DNA of 64,000 nucleotides, from contig NZ_JARHUJ010000003.1 in the NCBI RefSeq assembly GCF_029223285.1, positions 806,001-870,000 on the forward strand. Direction: 5' to 3'. The notes under the pieces were generated by a model that saw only the letters and a list, made by a program, of their open reading frames with translations, searched no databases and was not told the DNA's origin. The position numbers and the translations under genes are program-made. Positions 7,826 to 16,840 of the stretch are shown here, one piece after another (position 1 is the first letter of the stretch; each line of letters begins with the position of its first letter). The DNA comes from Paraflavitalea sp. CAU 1676 (GTDB taxonomy: Bacteria; Bacteroidota; Bacteroidia; Chitinophagales; Chitinophagaceae).

Positions 7826-8824
7826 TTAGTCTACAATGAACGGATAGTTGGCGTCCATGGCAACGTCTTTCAGTACTTCGTCGTCGGACGGCCAGGGTGA
7901 TTCTTCTGCGAACTTCACAGAAGCTACTACCGCATCGTTCACACGTTTGTCGATCGCTGCAATTTCGTCTTTTGTAGCGTATTTGTTCTTGTAAATGGTG
8001 CTTAATACCAGCTGGATCGGGTCGCGTTGTTTGTATTCTTCCACCTCTTCCTTGGTGCGGTATTTCTGGGGATCGGAGATCGAGTGACCCTTGTAACGGT
8101 ATGTCTTGATTTCCAATAATGTAGGACCATCTCCTTCGCGGGCGCGTTTTACGGCGCGGGAAATGGCTTCGTGTACGGCTTCTGCGCTCATACCATCGAC
8201 GGTATCGCCGGGCATTTCATAGGCATCAGCCAGTTTATAGATGTCTACTACGTTCGATGTACGCTCTACCGAGGTACCCATGGCGTAGTTGTTGTTCTCG
8301 CAAATGAAGATGACGGGGAGCTTCCAGGTCATGGCCATGTTGAACGTTTCGTGCAACATACCCTGACGGGCAGCACCATCACCAAAGAAAGTGAGGGCTA
8401 CGTTGTCGGTTCCCTTGTATTTTTCAGCAAAGGCCAGTCCGGCGCCGGTACCGATCTGGGCACCTACGATCCCGTGACCGCCAAAGAAGTAAACGTCTTT
8501 TCCGAAGAAGTGCATGGATCCACCTTTACCTTTTGCACAACCGGTAGCCTTACCATAGAGCTCGGCCATGCAGGCGTCGGGCGACATGCCTTTGGCGAGT
8601 GCCAGACCGTGGTCGCGGTAAGCGGTTACAAACGGGTCTTCGATACGGGTGGCGGTCATACAACCGGCGGCGATGGCTTCCTGGCCTACGTAGGCGTGGA
8701 AGAAGCCGCGGATCTTACCGTCCATCTTATACTTTTCTTCTGCCATAAGCTCAAACTGACGGATAAGCTGCATCAGTTCGTACCAATACAAATAAGTCTC
8801 TTTACTGAATTTGGTTGCGGCCAC
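7826..8824 (-). CDS. pdhA: Pyruvate dehydrogenase E1 component, alpha subunit
   Basis: A 332-residue thiamine-diphosphate enzyme subunit. With the beta subunit it decarboxylates pyruvate and passes the acetyl group to lipoyl-E2. Motifs are FFHAYVGQEAIAAG near the N-terminus, YRDHGLALAKGM (about 68-79), GKGGSMHFF, and the ThDP/Mg motif GDGAARQG ending in NNNYAMGTS (about 148-183). The phosphorylation-loop-like region YRYKGHSISDPQKYR follows. The beta subunit is not adjacent, as is common in this phylum. lipA, needed to lipoylate E2, lies 46 kb away. Confidence 0.95.
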   Translation of the reverse strand: MAATKFSKETYLYWYELMQLIRQFELMAEEKYKMDGKIRGFFHAYVGQEAIAAGCMTATRIEDPFVTAYRDHGLALAKGMSPDACMAELYGKATGCAKGKGGSMHFFGKDVYFFGGHGIVGAQIGTGAGLAFAEKYKGTDNVALTFFGDGAARQGMLHETFNMAMTWKLPVIFICENNNYAMGTSVERTSNVVDIYKLADAYEMPGDTVDGMSAEAVHEAISRAVKRAREGDGPTLLEIKTYRYKGHSISDPQKYRTKEEVEEYKQRDPIQLVLSTIYKNKYATKDEIAAIDKRVNDAVVASVKFAEESPWPSDDEVLKDVAMDANYPFIVD

Positions 8825-8896
8825 TATGCTTGATTTGAGGTTATCTGCCTAAAAATCATTTCCTCAACCCGGTTGTCCGGAAGGAAAAGGCGGGGG

Positions 8897-8904
8897 CAAA
8901 GATA
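8897..8904 (-). promoter_or_regulatory. Putative pdhA promoter -7 element (TATCTTTG)
   Basis: On the minus strand this is an exact TAnnTTTG, 73 nt upstream of the pdhA start. No clear TTG is found 19-21 nt further up, so only the -7 part is supported. Confidence 0.4.
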
Positions 8905-9178
8905 AGGGGTAAAAGGGAATATCCTAACAGATTGTTATGCTTTTCAATATGGCTTTAATGGGGTGAAGGGGAGCCAGTTAAAAGCTAATGGGAGCCTCAT
9001 TTTCTGCCACTTCACTGCCACTTCAACTCCACTTGCCCAAAACACATGTATATAGGGGGTACGGTTCCGGGCAAGTGGCGCCGGAGGTGCGGGCGGGTGG
9101 CGGGGGGTGAGCTGCTTTTGGGCGCGGTTCGAGGATACGGTTTCTGTGCCTCGGGGCCAGGTCGTACCCTAGTGAAGG

Positions 9179-9233
9179 TGTCAAACCTTAAAACAATTGG
9201 CGCCGACGGAGCCAATTGTTTTAAGGTTTGACA
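9179..9233. repeat. Perfect 23-bp palindrome with 9-nt loop
   Basis: The arm 9179-9201 (TGTCAAACCTTAAAACAATT then GGC) is exactly complementary to 9211-9233, with the GC-rich loop GCCGACGGA between. It lies 6 nt past the stop of the T9SS gene. Neither strand has a T-tract after the stem, so it does not look like an ordinary intrinsic terminator. The perfect arms suggest a dispersed palindromic (REP-like) element or a transcript-end stabiliser. Confidence 0.7.
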
Positions 9234-9239
9234 GGGTTT

Positions 9240-12002
9240 TTACTGCTTTAGGAAAAGACATTGAAAAGCGTTTTTGCCGGCTCGAACACTTAGCATATAC
9301 AGGCCAGTTTTTTGTCCAGAGAGATCTATCTGCCGTATCGTATTGGCATTCAGTTCTTTTACCTCCTGGCTCCACACCCGGTGACCGGCCACCGAATACA
9401 CTTCGATAAGGGCTGGGCCGACAAGCTCCGCGTCTTGGATCTGAATATTCACCCAACCGGTGACAGGGTTGGGATAGAGCTTAATTTTCTGTTTGCCGGC
9501 GCCCACGGGGGCCGTGCGGGAGGTAGCGTTGCCACCGGCAGTAATGGATGCATTTGTCATGATAGTAAAATAGTCGTCGCTAACGTCTGCTGTTCCCCCG
9601 GCGCTGGCTGGCGACACCCTGATCAAACAAGTTGAAGCGCTGGGCAGCTCGCGGGGTATTGACCAGCTATAGTTTACAGGATTGCGGACATTGTACGTAG
9701 GGCCTGGATTATACATAGCGATCTCATTCCAGGTACTTCCGCCGTCGATCGAATATTCGAGCAGGAAATCGTCCACTTTATTGGTCTTCCAGGAAATCTC
9801 CATCGGAAATACCCAGGCATACGTTTCTCCACCGTTGGGACTCAATACCGAAACAACGGGCGGATTGATGATGGTAAATACCTGGTCGCTGGTATCCAGG
9901 CTATGCTCGCCGCCTGTACTTGTAACCTTCACCCTGCAGGTGGTGGCACCCACTGTGGGGACAGTCCAGTCGTAAGATCCGCTATTGGGAACATTGCTGG
10001 CGATTGGCTGCCAGCTTGCGCCATTGTTTGTGGTGAATTCGAGATTGACAGCTGCCGATCCATAATAGTACCACCTGATGGGGTAGGTTTTCCGCGCAAA
10101 CAATGTTTCGCCCCCATTGGGTGATATCAATGACACGGTGCTGTTGGACCTGATCGTAAAATCAACATCGCTGCTATCTGCAACACTACTGTTTGTGGCG
10201 TCCTCGACGATGATCTTTCCTGTTTGAAAGTCTACATAAGGAACTATCCAAACATGCTGGCCACTGTTGGCGCCGATATTCGAGGCGATCAACTGCGATT
10301 GTCCATTGGTTTTGTACCTGATATTGACTGCCTGCACAAATGCACTTTGCCACCTGACCAGGCAAAGGCTATCACCTTCCAGTGATTCGCCTCCGTTGGG
10401 AGAAAGCACCTGAATGAATTTTGAAGGGGTGATGGCAAATGCAGCGTCGCTGCTGTCGGCGATCGCGGCATTCGATGCGTCCTCAATGATGATCCTGCAG
10501 GATGGCGCGTTCACAGAAGGCACGGTCCAGGTATATTGCCCCAGCGATGCGTCTACCTGGGAGGCAATCTGCTGCAGCACACCATTAGCCCGGTATTTAA
10601 TATTGATCGTATTTACAAGACTGCGCTCCCATCTTATGATGTACTGAGCATTATTAGTCAATACCTCTCCACCATTTGGTGAAATTACCCGCAGCGTTGG
10701 CTGTATGGGTAAGGATGTAAGGAACTGACTATAGTTACCACTTCCATTACCAATAGAGAAGTCATCAAACTGTACTACACCGCCTGTTACAGCTCCTGCA
10801 ACGATGAGGTTACCGGCGTTGGTCATGGCGAGCGATGAACCAAATCCGGTGGCAGGATCGCCGGCGGCCGTTTTCGCAAATCGCTTTTCCCAAACCAATG
10901 TGCCGGTAGTATTGTATTTATAAACAAAGCCATAGTGGGCCCTGAAACTATTGGGAGGAACCAGGATATATCCTCCTGTGGCAAAGATGCCGCCCGACTT
11001 ATCGGCTACTACCGCTTTCACGATATTGTTTGCGTTCCTGTGCCATACATGCGCCCCTTCGAAACTAAAACAGTCGACACCCACATTAGAGATCACCGGA
11101 CCTGCAGTACTGATAGCAATAGAAGAATTGTTTGTCAGGTAGCTTTTGTACACTCCCTGTGACTGCTTTGCCCATTGCCAGGTATTGATTGATTTACTGA
11201 ACTTACTCAGAAATACATTGGAGTAATTAAAATTCTGATCGAGGATGGCGCCGCCAAAAATGATCCTGCCAGAGAAAGTGCCACCCAGGTAAATATTTCC
11301 CGCATCATCAACGGAAATATCCTCCGCATTAGAGACCGTGGTTCCCGTTCCGGGATACGACACACCCGACTCTGTTATTGAAGCACCAGACAGGTTCATT
11401 TGCACATAGGAGGCCAGTACCGATGAATTCAGCCGGTAGCGGTTAAAAGCGATATAAATACTGCCTGCTTTGTCGGTGGCAACAGCCATATATTCATCGG
11501 CCGGGTAGTTTGAAATCGCTGTGGAGTATTTCACCCAACGTGCCAGGCCGCTATAAGAGAGGCTGGCTACAAAAGACCGCTGCCCTTCCACGATTGCGTT
11601 GTTGGCCAGCGTAGGGTGATCGTAAACGATGTTCAGACTTCCTGTAAGAGAACCAACAACCACCGGAAGTCCTTCGCTATCGATGGCTATGTCGTACGCT
11701 CCCACGGCCGCCTGTGTAATATTCAGCTGCCGGGCAAATAGCAATGCGCCGGTAGAACTATAACCGGCGACGTACAGATCGCTGGTACCGGCGGCGCGAA
11801 GCGTTTGGTTACCAATCGTGATCTGCCCGGTAAATTTCCCGATCTGATAGATGGTTCCCCCATTATCAACCGCCATTTTTACATCGAACTGATTGGAGGG
11901 ACTGACATAGGCTGATTCTTTGGCCCATTGCCATTTCTGGGCAGTTGCCCTTTGAAGGAGACAGGTAAACAGAACCAGGAATACAAGTAAACATTTATTC
12001 AT
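9240..12002 (-). CDS. T9SS-secreted protein with beta-propeller-like N-terminus and four SPNGGE repeats
   Basis: A 920-residue secreted protein. A signal peptide (MNKCLLVFLVLFTCLLQRATAQ) is followed by about 420 residues of SBBP/propeller-like sequence, with recurring phrases such as DKAGSIYIAFN, DDAGNIYLGGTFSG and NAGNLIVAGAVTG. Then come four domains of about 90 residues, each beginning VISPNGGE, VLSPNGGE, LISPNGGE or VLSPNGGE and containing IRW or VRW, a Kre9/KNH-type beta-sandwich fold. The last 80 residues (KLYPNPVTGWVNIQI ... GLYMLSVRAG) form a type A T9SS sorting domain. It is probably displayed on or released from the cell surface; no catalytic domain is seen. A promoter with a 190-nt leader is predicted. 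Confidence 0.88.
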   Translation of the reverse strand: MNKCLLVFLVLFTCLLQRATAQKWQWAKESAYVSPSNQFDVKMAVDNGGTIYQIGKFTGQITIGNQTLRAAGTSDLYVAGYSSTGALLFARQLNITQAAVGAYDIAIDSEGLPVVVGSLTGSLNIVYDHPTLANNAIVEGQRSFVASLSYSGLARWVKYSTAISNYPADEYMAVATDKAGSIYIAFNRYRLNSSVLASYVQMNLSGASITESGVSYPGTGTTVSNAEDISVDDAGNIYLGGTFSGRIIFGGAILDQNFNYSNVFLSKFSKSINTWQWAKQSQGVYKSYLTNNSSIAISTAGPVISNVGVDCFSFEGAHVWHRNANNIVKAVVADKSGGIFATGGYILVPPNSFRAHYGFVYKYNTTGTLVWEKRFAKTAAGDPATGFGSSLAMTNAGNLIVAGAVTGGVVQFDDFSIGNGSGNYSQFLTSLPIQPTLRVISPNGGEVLTNNAQYIIRWERSLVNTINIKYRANGVLQQIASQVDASLGQYTWTVPSVNAPSCRIIIEDASNAAIADSSDAAFAITPSKFIQVLSPNGGESLEGDSLCLVRWQSAFVQAVNIRYKTNGQSQLIASNIGANSGQHVWIVPYVDFQTGKIIVEDATNSSVADSSDVDFTIRSNSTVSLISPNGGETLFARKTYPIRWYYYGSAAVNLEFTTNNGASWQPIASNVPNSGSYDWTVPTVGATTCRVKVTSTGGEHSLDTSDQVFTIINPPVVSVLSPNGGETYAWVFPMEISWKTNKVDDFLLEYSIDGGSTWNEIAMYNPGPTYNVRNPVNYSWSIPRELPSASTCLIRVSPASAGGTADVSDDYFTIMTNASITAGGNATSRTAPVGAGKQKIKLYPNPVTGWVNIQIQDAELVGPALIEVYSVAGHRVWSQEVKELNANTIRQIDLSGQKTGLYMLSVRAGKNAFQCLFLKQ

Positions 12003-12202
12003 ACATGCGATTTAGTGATGCTTTTCGACTGAACAATCACGATAGCAATTGCCCCATACACGCGCGCATTTGCCTGCCGGGCATAATTGCGCAGCAGCAG
12101 TCAAAATGATTGCGTGAATACATTGCAGGATAAGAGAAATACTACGTAAGGAAAGTAGTAAAATAGTGAGCTCACGATATGAGGCCACGGTGTAAGAGGG
12201 TG

Positions 12203-12234
12203 CAAAGCTAACCTTCCGGGGTTATTAAAACAAT
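12203..12234 (-). promoter_or_regulatory. Promoter of the T9SS repeat-protein gene (ATTG-N20-TAGCTTTG)
   Basis: Read on the minus strand, ATTG at 12234-12231 is separated by 20 nt from an exact TAnnTTTG (TAGCTTTG, 12210-12203). This matches the Bacteroidota -33/-7 consensus and spacing. It implies an untranslated leader of roughly 190 nt before the ATG at 12002. Confidence 0.6.
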
Positions 12235-12444
12235 ATCGACAGATCGTAGAACAGACGACTGTTGTGTTTGTGTTCTTCTACAGCCATAAGTCGGGGCCGA
12301 ACGCCCCTACCAGATGTGCCGAATTAAATTAAAAATTGGGTTTGCCTGAATGGACACTTATCTTTTCCCAATATACACAACTACCCCGGCCGCTTTTGGT
12401 GAAAGTGGGCCTTTAATCGCACTTGTGCTATTTATTCGAGACCG

Positions 12445-12488
12445 GTACGGGAGCGGTACGGAACGGGTACGGGAGCGGTACGGGAGCG
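12445..12488. repeat. Four tandem copies of an 11-nt unit (GTACGGGAGCG)
   Basis: Units at 12445, 12456, 12467 and 12478. Copies 1, 3 and 4 are identical; copy 2 is GTACGGAACGG. The array lies in non-coding DNA at the boundary of the AT-rich gene cluster. Confidence 0.75.
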
Positions 12489-12659
12489 CCTGGTGCGATG
12501 TCCTGTCCTGGCAAACGTAGCACTTCGTGGGGGCGCTTTCCAAATTTCAGGAGCAATTTCTTGGGCGATGTCAGGTTATGTCATGACATGATCCGGACTT
12601 TGAAGGCATCTGGAAGTCAGGAGATCTTAAAGAAGTAATGATGCCCATAAAGATGGGAA

Positions 12660-13673
12660 TTAATATACGTTTTCGTGCTTCAGCTTGCGCAGTTTATCCA
12701 GACTGCCTTTTCGGCTAAGTAAATCTCCCTGCCAATCATAGGTCTTTCCTTCTATCTCTATTGATATGCCAACTCTATCGGACCTATCATAAATGCGATA
12801 TATGGCATTTTTATGTTTAAAGGTCAACCTGAGATCATTGGTTGTGCTATCTAGTGTAAAATCGTGGGTTTGGTCAAGCGATTCGTCCGGATAGGAAAAT
12901 TCTATGGAGCTATCCTTTTTGACAGCTGCATAATTAAGCATTCTGTCGTTGATATTATAGAGGATCACCTGCCGGCCGTTTGCCGGCACCTTAAAGGACA
13001 GTATTACCTCGATACCTTCCTGTTCCATATCTATTGTTTTCACAGACTTTTTTACCATTGCTTTTCCATTCCAAATCTCTTCCGTATAAATAGAAAATGG
13101 GATCTCCTGCTGAACGGTACTAATCCGGATTGCCCTGGGCTTGTTATTTTGAACAATAAATTCCGAAAATTCGTGCCAGCAGCAGCCGCTTTTCGTCATA
13201 GTGGTTATTCTCTTTTCCTTGCGATCAACGTTGAACATGCCGCAGTACTCCTGTGCCAGCCTTGTAAACTCATTGTTGAGCAAAAAGCCTTTGGGAGAGG
13301 CAAGGTATATTTTGAAGGAAGGTCCATGATAACAGCTGTTTTGTCCATCGCTGATGGCGAAATCATTTTTCCCGTCAAAATTAAAGTCTTCGTATATGAT
13401 CAAACTTTGCTCGCCATAGGGCAGAGACTTTATATTGGCTAGGGCTTTCCCGTCATGAAGCGTCAATGCCAATTCATCGGAAGCCACTTTAATGAGCTGC
13501 TTTTTCGTTTTACGTTCATAAACAGCCACCCAACCTTTGCTGAATATTTCCGAGGTGTCGTTGATCTGAATTTTCCCATAGTATTCCTTGGAGAAATTAT
13601 CAACGGTATAGACTGCTTGACCGTAACCCAAAGTGGACACAAGAATTAAAAATATTGCCGAAAGCATTTTCAT
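12660..13673 (-). CDS. Secreted XAC2610-like protein
   Basis: A 337-residue protein with a signal peptide (MKMLSAIFLILVSTLGYGQ). The central region contains YEDFNFDGKNDFAISDG, followed by GPSFKIYLASPKGFLLNNEFTRLA. This is a calcium-binding-like DxNxDGxxD element of the type found in XAC2610-related proteins. The frame opens 12 codons earlier, but the ATG at 13673 gives a clean signal peptide. Function is unknown; a periplasmic or surface location is inferred. It begins the AT-richer run of small genes that continues to 20.4 kb. Confidence 0.6.
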   Translation of the reverse strand: MKMLSAIFLILVSTLGYGQAVYTVDNFSKEYYGKIQINDTSEIFSKGWVAVYERKTKKQLIKVASDELALTLHDGKALANIKSLPYGEQSLIIYEDFNFDGKNDFAISDGQNSCYHGPSFKIYLASPKGFLLNNEFTRLAQEYCGMFNVDRKEKRITTMTKSGCCWHEFSEFIVQNNKPRAIRISTVQQEIPFSIYTEEIWNGKAMVKKSVKTIDMEQEGIEVILSFKVPANGRQVILYNINDRMLNYAAVKKDSSIEFSYPDESLDQTHDFTLDSTTNDLRLTFKHKNAIYRIYDRSDRVGISIEIEGKTYDWQGDLLSRKGSLDKLRKLKHENVY

Positions 13674-13747
13674 ACATACAAACTTCGAAACCGGACTACT
13701 GGCTGACATCTTAATTGGAAAATAAGGCGCCCTGACTCTGATACCAC

Positions 13748-14290
13748 CTAGACGTAAATTACTATCAATTCACACTGCAACAGCGCCTCCAGTTTTCCGA
13801 TAAATGCAGGATTTGCTTCGCTATCAATTTCTACAAACTGTATAAATTGCCGGCTTAACAATCTATCCTCCGGCAATTTTAACGCTGTAATAGATTGACT
13901 CTGGCTACATGAGTTACACTGAATTGATAGTTCTCCAAAATCTGCACAACTGCCTTCCTCACCTTCATTTTCGTAAAATTCGGCAACCTTTTCGTACAAG
14001 ATGGCACCCAAGCCACTCCCGCAATAGACACAAGTCGCCGTAAAGTCTGGCCCCACCTCCTCCGGCACCAATCGCAAATTCTTTGAATCACGAATTTCTG
14101 CGTATTCAAACGCGCCTTCGCTATCCAAGAATATGCCTCCTGCATTATCACCAGCAGCTAACCAGCCATATTCTTCGCTGTACAAGCCATCGATTAATTG
14201 ATTCTTTGTCAGGTATTCCTGAATGATGTTTTGGAAGTCTCCGATGGGAAACTCCTGCGTTGGGACCAAATACAAGATTGATTGAGACAT
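13748..14290 (-). CDS. Hypothetical protein with two CxxC knuckles
   Basis: A 180-residue soluble acidic protein that I do not recognise. Around residues 87-130 it has CVYCGSG and later CNSCSQSQ, a pair of CxxC motifs that could form one zinc ribbon. There is no signal peptide. Its size, acidity and orphan neighbours are like those of immunity proteins, but no partner toxin is present, so this is only a possibility. Confidence 0.5.
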   Translation of the reverse strand: MSQSILYLVPTQEFPIGDFQNIIQEYLTKNQLIDGLYSEEYGWLAAGDNAGGIFLDSEGAFEYAEIRDSKNLRLVPEEVGPDFTATCVYCGSGLGAILYEKVAEFYENEGEEGSCADFGELSIQCNSCSQSQSITALKLPEDRLLSRQFIQFVEIDSEANPAFIGKLEALLQCELIVIYV

Positions 14291-14369
14291 ATTTTACAGT
14301 TTCAGCCAGTACTTTCTAGCTCTTCGCGTCAGCATTAATACAAAGGATGTACAAAAACAGGAGCCGAAT

Positions 14370-15080
14370 CTAAATTAACCTACCACTTCTGACTGCTATA
14401 GCGGAACCCTCTGCTAAAAAGACGGATGCAGGTTTTTCCTTGCTTAAGAAGTCGAAATCCCCGCCATACACATTTCCGAAATCCACTTCTACTAAATGGT
14501 CCTGGGTATTGTAAACTTCCCACCTGGGATGTTCTACTTTGTACTCGGATGTTCTATTATCAGCTATCCTGGTGTACCCCCAATAGTGCTCTGTAATAAA
14601 TTCTTCTTCACTGCCGACTTGTATTGGGACAGTTTGGTTGTCGGCTACAATTTTCAATGAATGCCAGCGAGCCTTCTTCCACCGGTACTCTACGATCAGT
14701 TTGTTATCCTGGTTTGTCCAGGAATGAGCCATCGGCATGGTCTCATAATTTTCTTTGTAGACTGTATTGGCCACAAATGACAATGCGGGCCTGGGCACAA
14801 TTTCCTTGATGAATACTACTCCCCTCTTCCACTCGCCGCTATCCTTATACCTCACATAAAACCTAAGATTGACCTCTTCAAAGTTTACGTGAAAGGGGAT
14901 TTTAACCCCTTTGATCCTGGTGTCCTTGAACATAAAGCCAACCAGGCTCACATAGCATGTATCATTCCATAAATCGATCTCTGTGTGATGTGGCAGGTAC
15001 CTGGCAAGCAAGCTACTATCAACGGCAAAATTTGCCATTGCCAGCTTTCTCCATTCGGCTTGTAAGAATGTTTTGCTCAT
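14370..15080 (-). CDS. DUF2071 (YqjF-like) protein
   Basis: A 236-residue soluble protein. The sequence pattern FLQAEWRKLAMANFAVDSSLLARYLP near the N-terminus, then YVSLVGFMFKDTRIKGVKIP and FEEVNLRFYVRY, is that of the DUF2071/YqjF family, which has an acetoacetate-decarboxylase-like fold. The later AHSWTNQDNKLIVEYRWKK and EHYWGYTR also match. Its biochemical activity is unknown. The start overlaps the last 4 bp of the alpha/beta hydrolase (ATGA), so the two are translationally coupled. Confidence 0.8.
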   Translation of the reverse strand: MSKTFLQAEWRKLAMANFAVDSSLLARYLPHHTEIDLWNDTCYVSLVGFMFKDTRIKGVKIPFHVNFEEVNLRFYVRYKDSGEWKRGVVFIKEIVPRPALSFVANTVYKENYETMPMAHSWTNQDNKLIVEYRWKKARWHSLKIVADNQTVPIQVGSEEEFITEHYWGYTRIADNRTSEYKVEHPRWEVYNTQDHLVEVDFGNVYGGDFDFLSKEKPASVFLAEGSAIAVRSGRLI

Positions 15081-16054
15081 CTGCTCTTCTCCAATATAGC
15101 AAGTATCGCCTTTTGAAACTTCTCCGGTTCGTCCTGATGAATTTGATGCCCGGAGTTTTCAAATAAAACCAGCTCTTTCCTGGGTGCTTTCAGTTGCTCA
15201 TAATACTCTTTTGTTATGCTGGTTAACGTTTGAATGTCATTTTTGCCAACGAGAAAATAAACCGGACAGTTTACCTTTTTTAAGGTCTTTGGCAAATCGA
15301 TATTCATTACTTCATTCCACGCAGGCGACCAGGTTTTAGACCATTGAAGAAAACCGGTCTTAAAATCATTGGTTGTGACAAATTCTTTACCCTCTTTATA
15401 AAAGAGCCACTTTCTCAGGTAAAACAGGTCTTCATCAACCTTAAAGGGAATATGTACCTCCGCTAGCTCTTTCATGGCAAGTGCATTATCTTTAAAATGA
15501 ATCTTCAAAGTCTTGAGCAATTCTTTCTCACTCGCCAATTGACTGATGACTGGATTTGCCGCAAAATAGGAATACAATAATTCAGGGTAATTCTTAACGA
15601 TATAAAAACCTAATACGTTTCCCCAGGAACTGCCCAGTAGGTATATCTTTTCTTTGTTCAGTTCTTTTCTCAGAAACTGAATAACCAGGTAAGTATCTTG
15701 TCCCATTTGCTCAACTGACGGCTGGACTGGCGAAGGATTCAATTTTAATGTTTTCCCCGCATCTCTTTGATCCCATTGGACTATGGTAAACTTACCCTTC
15801 AACAGATTAGTAAAAGAGCCAGCATTTTTCATCATTGAACTTCCTGGACCACCCGAAAGAAAGAGAAGTATAGGCTTATTAGCATCGTCAGTCTTAATTT
15901 CTATAGCCTGTTTTATCCCGCCAATTTCAGGCGTCAGGATGGTGTCAATGCTGACAGGGCCATTGCCTGACTTACGTTCATTTACAGTTTGCGCATTACT
16001 TATAAAAAATGAAAATACAATTGCTGATACAACTAAAAACAGACCTTTTTTCAT
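15077..16054 (-). CDS. Secreted alpha/beta hydrolase (proline iminopeptidase-like)
   Basis: A 325-residue protein with a signal peptide (MKKGLFLVVSAIVFSFFISNAQ) and an alpha/beta-hydrolase domain. The oxyanion region is LFLSGGPGSSMM, followed by VQWDQRDAGKT, which is the proline iminopeptidase/tricorn-interacting-factor pattern. The nucleophile elbow is LLGSSWGNVLG (GxSxG). The catalytic acid is probably the aspartate in YFLVGKNDIQT, and the histidine lies in FENSGHQIHQDEP. It probably cleaves a small peptide or ester in the periplasm. It is coupled to the DUF2071 gene by a 4-bp overlap. Confidence 0.82.
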   Translation of the reverse strand: MKKGLFLVVSAIVFSFFISNAQTVNERKSGNGPVSIDTILTPEIGGIKQAIEIKTDDANKPILLFLSGGPGSSMMKNAGSFTNLLKGKFTIVQWDQRDAGKTLKLNPSPVQPSVEQMGQDTYLVIQFLRKELNKEKIYLLGSSWGNVLGFYIVKNYPELLYSYFAANPVISQLASEKELLKTLKIHFKDNALAMKELAEVHIPFKVDEDLFYLRKWLFYKEGKEFVTTNDFKTGFLQWSKTWSPAWNEVMNIDLPKTLKKVNCPVYFLVGKNDIQTLTSITKEYYEQLKAPRKELVLFENSGHQIHQDEPEKFQKAILAILEKSR

Positions 16055-16171
16055 CCAAAAGTTATTGATAACGATTATTTACAATGTTCGAGACCTTGTT
16101 CCGTGCTGGTATTCTTGTTTCGGCGGCCCACTTGAAAACGAAAGTACAGGTTTTATACCTGTTATACGCTG

Positions 16172-16840
16172 TTAGCCAATCCTACGCTCCGAAAACCCCT
16201 TTGCAATGATGTGAGCTTGTTTAAAGTTTTCTTCGTCTGGCCAATTGCCAGTGTTACTAAAAAATAGAACGTGATGTCCGTTCTCATTTTCCTGAATTTC
16301 GTTAACCCGATATTCGACTCGATGTTTATCGAGCACCTGAAAACAAGCATTTTTTAGCTGGACAGGTATGGCTAGCTGATTTTCCCTCAGCGTTTCAAGT
16401 GTTTCGGGAAGGCCTCTATAAAGCCAGTGAAAGTCTACCCAGTTACCACAGGCCTTTGTATGCTCAATAAACAAATCGCCCATCAACGAAGGGATATTAT
16501 TTGACTTACTGGTGATGTTAAAAAAAACTTCATCATCGAATTGCCAAAGCACCGGATGATTGTCAAACACTTTCAATTCAGTTCTAGCGATAATATACTG
16601 TGGAATTCCGTCTGTCTGTGCCAGGTCATTGCAAACAATCTCCCACAATTGAGGCACCGTACCGTCCTCCTCATCTATCGAAACTTCCAATACAAATTTG
16701 GCATCTGGACTGCCCCAAGGCGAAATTAAGACCTCTTTCATTCTCATTCCGCCGTAGCGCTTATATGGTTCTGTCGAAGTAATGCGTCTTAACTCCTCAA
16801 GCATAATGGTTATCAAATTTATGGTGTACCGCGATCTCAT
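16172..16840 (-). CDS. Hypothetical soluble protein
   Basis: A 222-residue protein without signal peptide or membrane helices; the family is not recognised. The start at 16840 overlaps the previous gene's stop as ATGA, which argues for coupling. A second ATG at 16804 would give MLEELRRITSTEPYKRYGG and is also plausible. Features of note are an acidic and aromatic-rich core (QLWEIVCNDLAQTDG, GNWVDFHWLYRGLPET) and a basic C-terminus. Its context suggests an accessory or immunity-like role, which is not shown. Confidence 0.55.
   Translation of the reverse strand: MRSRYTINLITIMLEELRRITSTEPYKRYGGMRMKEVLISPWGSPDAKFVLEVSIDEEDGTVPQLWEIVCNDLAQTDGIPQYIIARTELKVFDNHPVLWQFDDEVFFNITSKSNNIPSLMGDLFIEHTKACGNWVDFHWLYRGLPETLETLRENQLAIPVQLKNACFQVLDKHRVEYRVNEIQENENGHHVLFFSNTGNWPDEENFKQAHIIAKGFSERRIG

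Larger units (their letters stand above)
8825..9239. other. Non-coding interval between pdhA and the T9SS repeat protein
   Basis: No credible gene is seen in these 415 bases. The pdhA-proximal part carries a promoter-like element at 8897-8904. The middle (9040-9130) is GC-rich. The end is occupied by a perfect 23-bp inverted repeat at 9179-9233. Confidence 0.6.
12003..12659. other. Non-coding interval with promoter and short tandem repeats
   Basis: No supported gene in 657 bases. The left part holds the promoter of the T9SS gene (12203-12233). The middle holds a four-copy 11-nt repeat (12445-12488). The stretch 12500-12659 has only short open frames without recognisable content. Confidence 0.55.
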
